NCBI GenBank assembly: GCA_022315425.1
Contig: JAIUPT010000021.1
Location: forward strand, 124,001 to 188,000
Direction of reading: 5' to 3'
Source of the DNA: Pseudevernia furfuracea
Lineage: Eukaryota; Ascomycota; Lecanoromycetes; Lecanorales; Parmeliaceae
DNA length: 64,000 nt
The notes beneath the pieces are model-generated. The model was not told where the DNA came from and did not search any database. It was given only the letters and a program-made list of their open reading frames with translations. Made by a program: the position numbers and the translations under genes. Of the stretch, positions 62,434 to 64,000 are shown in pieces (within the stretch, counting starts at the first letter, position 1; every line of letters starts with the position of its first letter).

Positions 62434-64000
62434 ATGGCACTCACGACCCTGAACCATCCAGCAGCTAACGAGACACACCCTGTTTCCGAAAAAGTTTTCT
62501 TTTCAACCCTCGAGTCCTCTTCCCACACATTCTTGCAGCCTACTCCAAGCCTCAATGCAGCATCTCTAGCCCTTGCAAAGCGCTACCTCGATCCGCTTGC
62601 GACCTCTACAAGTGTGGCACAAGCGCAGCGGCAGCAAGCCAGCAGGCGGAAGCGGAAAAGAGGGGACTTTGATGCTGACGCCTCGCGGAAACCCTTACAA
62701 CTCACACAACTTTACTTGGAGGGATTTAGAATAGAACAAATTTGGGAGCAGGCAAGAAGAATTCTCGATGCAACCAGGTCTGAGCTGCAAAGATCGCTAC
62801 CAACAAAATCTCAAATACAAGAGACAACCAGTCTGCCCGAGAAAATAGTCGGTGACCCAACAAGTAACAGCAAATCCGTCAAATTTGTAGACTTCGATCA
62901 AGATGGCTTCGAGGTGGGCAGCTCAGATCCAGATGAGCTCAGCAGCGAGGACGTTATGCCTCTGGGGGAGCCGGATGGATCCCTTGATGACTCGAACCAG
63001 CCACCACTGGACGGTGGGGTGACAGAATTAGGCCATGTTTTCGACGATGACGATGAAGATATGCTTGACGGAGAAGGCGTGAGCGAGGAGGAGGACCCGG
63101 ATGAACTGCTGTCAGAGTTTGATGAGAAGTCGAAAGAGATCTTTCATCCGGACAGAAACGGCCTCAATGATGGATTTTTCTCCATCGATGATTTCAATCG
63201 ACAGTCAGAGTTTCTCGAGCAACAAGATGCTCGTGGAGAGAATGACGGCGCTGCAAGTGACGAGGAGGAGGTAGACTGGGGCCTCGATCCTTTAGCAGTA
63301 AGATCGTCACATAAAGTAGGTCAAACGCTTGAGGATGAAGCAATGGAGGAATCTGAAGATGAAGATGATGGTCCTACCTTCGGAAATGTCGACCTCAACG
63401 CCCCAGACATCTCAGATGACGATGACGATTCGGCGAACGGAGCCCAATTGGACGACATAGGGCCCGTGAACAACACCAATAACATCAAATATGCTGACTT
63501 CTTCGCACCCCCACCCAGCAAAGCTTCCAACCCTTCTCGCCGCCGTGCTCTCCCCAAGACCCAGCCTCCCCCGCAACAAGCAACCGAAGAAGACGTCCAA
63601 CGGACTATATCTGCTGTCCGCCGCGACATCTTCGAGGACGACCTCACCCCTGACGAAGACGACCCTCCGTCTGATGTGAACGATCGTCGCTCCTCTCATC
63701 AAAGACGTCAGGCAGCTCTTACAGCTGAGATTCGTCGTCTCGAAGCTGCCTCAGTGGCCAAACGTGACTGGACGCTCTCTGGTGAAGCACGTGCTGCTGA
63801 TCGCCCTATCAATTCTCTGCTAGAAGAAGACCTTGACTTCGAGCGCGCAGGCAAGCCGATCCCTGTCGTCACGCAGGAGGTCAGTGAGGATATCGAGGCG
63901 CTAATCAAGCGACGAATCCTTGCCAGAGAGTTTGATGAAATTATCAGACGACGTCCTGGGAATTTGGCGACCGGAAATGGGGATTTGAGGAGAGGACGAT
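62434..64000 (+). CDS. MPP10: U3 snoRNP protein Mpp10 (3' end outside window)
   Basis: Open from ATG 62434 to the window end, 522 codons without a stop or intron. Mpp10 is a core subunit of the small-subunit processome, in complex with Imp3 and Imp4, needed for 18S rRNA processing. The first 110 residues include SLALAKRYLDPLATSTSVAQ and LQLTQLYLEGFRIEQIWEQA. Then several acidic blocks (DDDDEDMLDGEGVSEEEDPD, MEESEDEDDG) alternate with conserved motifs FFSIDDFNRQSEFLE, EVDWGLDPLA, NNIKYADFFAPPPSK. The part before the end, KRDWTLSGEARAADRPINSL, LEEDLDFERAGKPIPVVTQE and IEALIKRRILAREFDEIIRR, is the most conserved Mpp10 signature. The acidic runs are normal for the family. About 200 more residues are expected beyond the window. 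Confidence 0.93.
   Translation, partial: MALTTLNHPAANETHPVSEKVFFSTLESSSHTFLQPTPSLNAASLALAKRYLDPLATSTSVAQAQRQQASRRKRKRGDFDADASRKPLQLTQLYLEGFRIEQIWEQARRILDATRSELQRSLPTKSQIQETTSLPEKIVGDPTSNSKSVKFVDFDQDGFEVGSSDPDELSSEDVMPLGEPDGSLDDSNQPPLDGGVTELGHVFDDDDEDMLDGEGVSEEEDPDELLSEFDEKSKEIFHPDRNGLNDGFFSIDDFNRQSEFLEQQDARGENDGAASDEEEVDWGLDPLAVRSSHKVGQTLEDEAMEESEDEDDGPTFGNVDLNAPDISDDDDDSANGAQLDDIGPVNNTNNIKYADFFAPPPSKASNPSRRRALPKTQPPPQQATEEDVQRTISAVRRDIFEDDLTPDEDDPPSDVNDRRSSHQRRQAALTAEIRRLEAASVAKRDWTLSGEARAADRPINSLLEEDLDFERAGKPIPVVTQEVSEDIEALIKRRILAREFDEIIRRRPGNLATGNGDLRRGR

Noticed and set aside
1..64000. Transposons, viral remnants, CRISPR arrays, rRNA genes, biosynthetic gene cluster
   Set aside because: No transposase, reverse transcriptase, integrase, long terminal repeat pair, spaced direct repeats or core PKS/NRPS/terpene genes were found on reading both strands.

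Overview
The window is nuclear DNA of a filamentous ascomycete (Pezizomycotina). Nearly every gene is broken by short (about 45-170 bp) GT..AG introns with CTGAC/CTAAC-like branch sites, and the gene set is typical of that group: NUP133, VTC5-like, MIC12-like, KSH1, cwf18-like, DUF4430 and LtrA-domain proteins. I cannot fix the class or species. Spliced models were built by hand from reading frames, splice motifs and family conservation; where exon lengths sum to a multiple of three and the motifs fall in place I treat the model as good. No rRNA, CRISPR, transposon or convincing tRNA was seen.

Left third (1-20 kb): the 3' end of a probable CCZ1 gene; a secreted double-psi beta-barrel protein with a Gln/Asn/Ala repeat; a 15-exon LtrA-domain membrane protein (minus); the NatA catalytic subunit (minus); a secreted DUF4430 protein (minus); a small secreted protein; a glycosylated multi-pass membrane protein; a pseudogene of a GFD2/YDR514C-like nuclease-fold protein; an orphan basic coiled-coil exon; and an STF2-like gene whose start codon is split by an intron. 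Intergenic spaces here are long and carry several simple repeats.

Middle (20-42 kb): a dense housekeeping block. NUP133, a lipid-anchored casein kinase I, an unknown 237-aa protein, a short-chain dehydrogenase, mitochondrial methionyl-tRNA formyltransferase divergent from a voltage-gated proton channel, a PTC2/3-type PP2C, choline-phosphate cytidylyltransferase, and RPS23 divergent from a disordered acidic protein.

Right third (42-64 kb): three damaged loci (a BTB gene with three -1 frameshifts, an opposite-strand BTB-like fragment, and a broken unknown gene) interleaved with intact TAF13 and KSH1; then a mitochondrial PPR protein, an R3H-SUZ RNA-binding protein, a zinc-knuckle/RS protein with an apparently exonised intron, cwf18, MIC12, mitochondrial bL17m, a VTC5-like SPX protein, and the start of MPP10.

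I see no gene cluster acting as one pathway; the genes are independent. The most unusual items are gene-structure events: a split AUG, a lost splice donor turning an intron into protein, an in-frame stop-free intron in NatA, and clustered one-base losses in a BTB gene.
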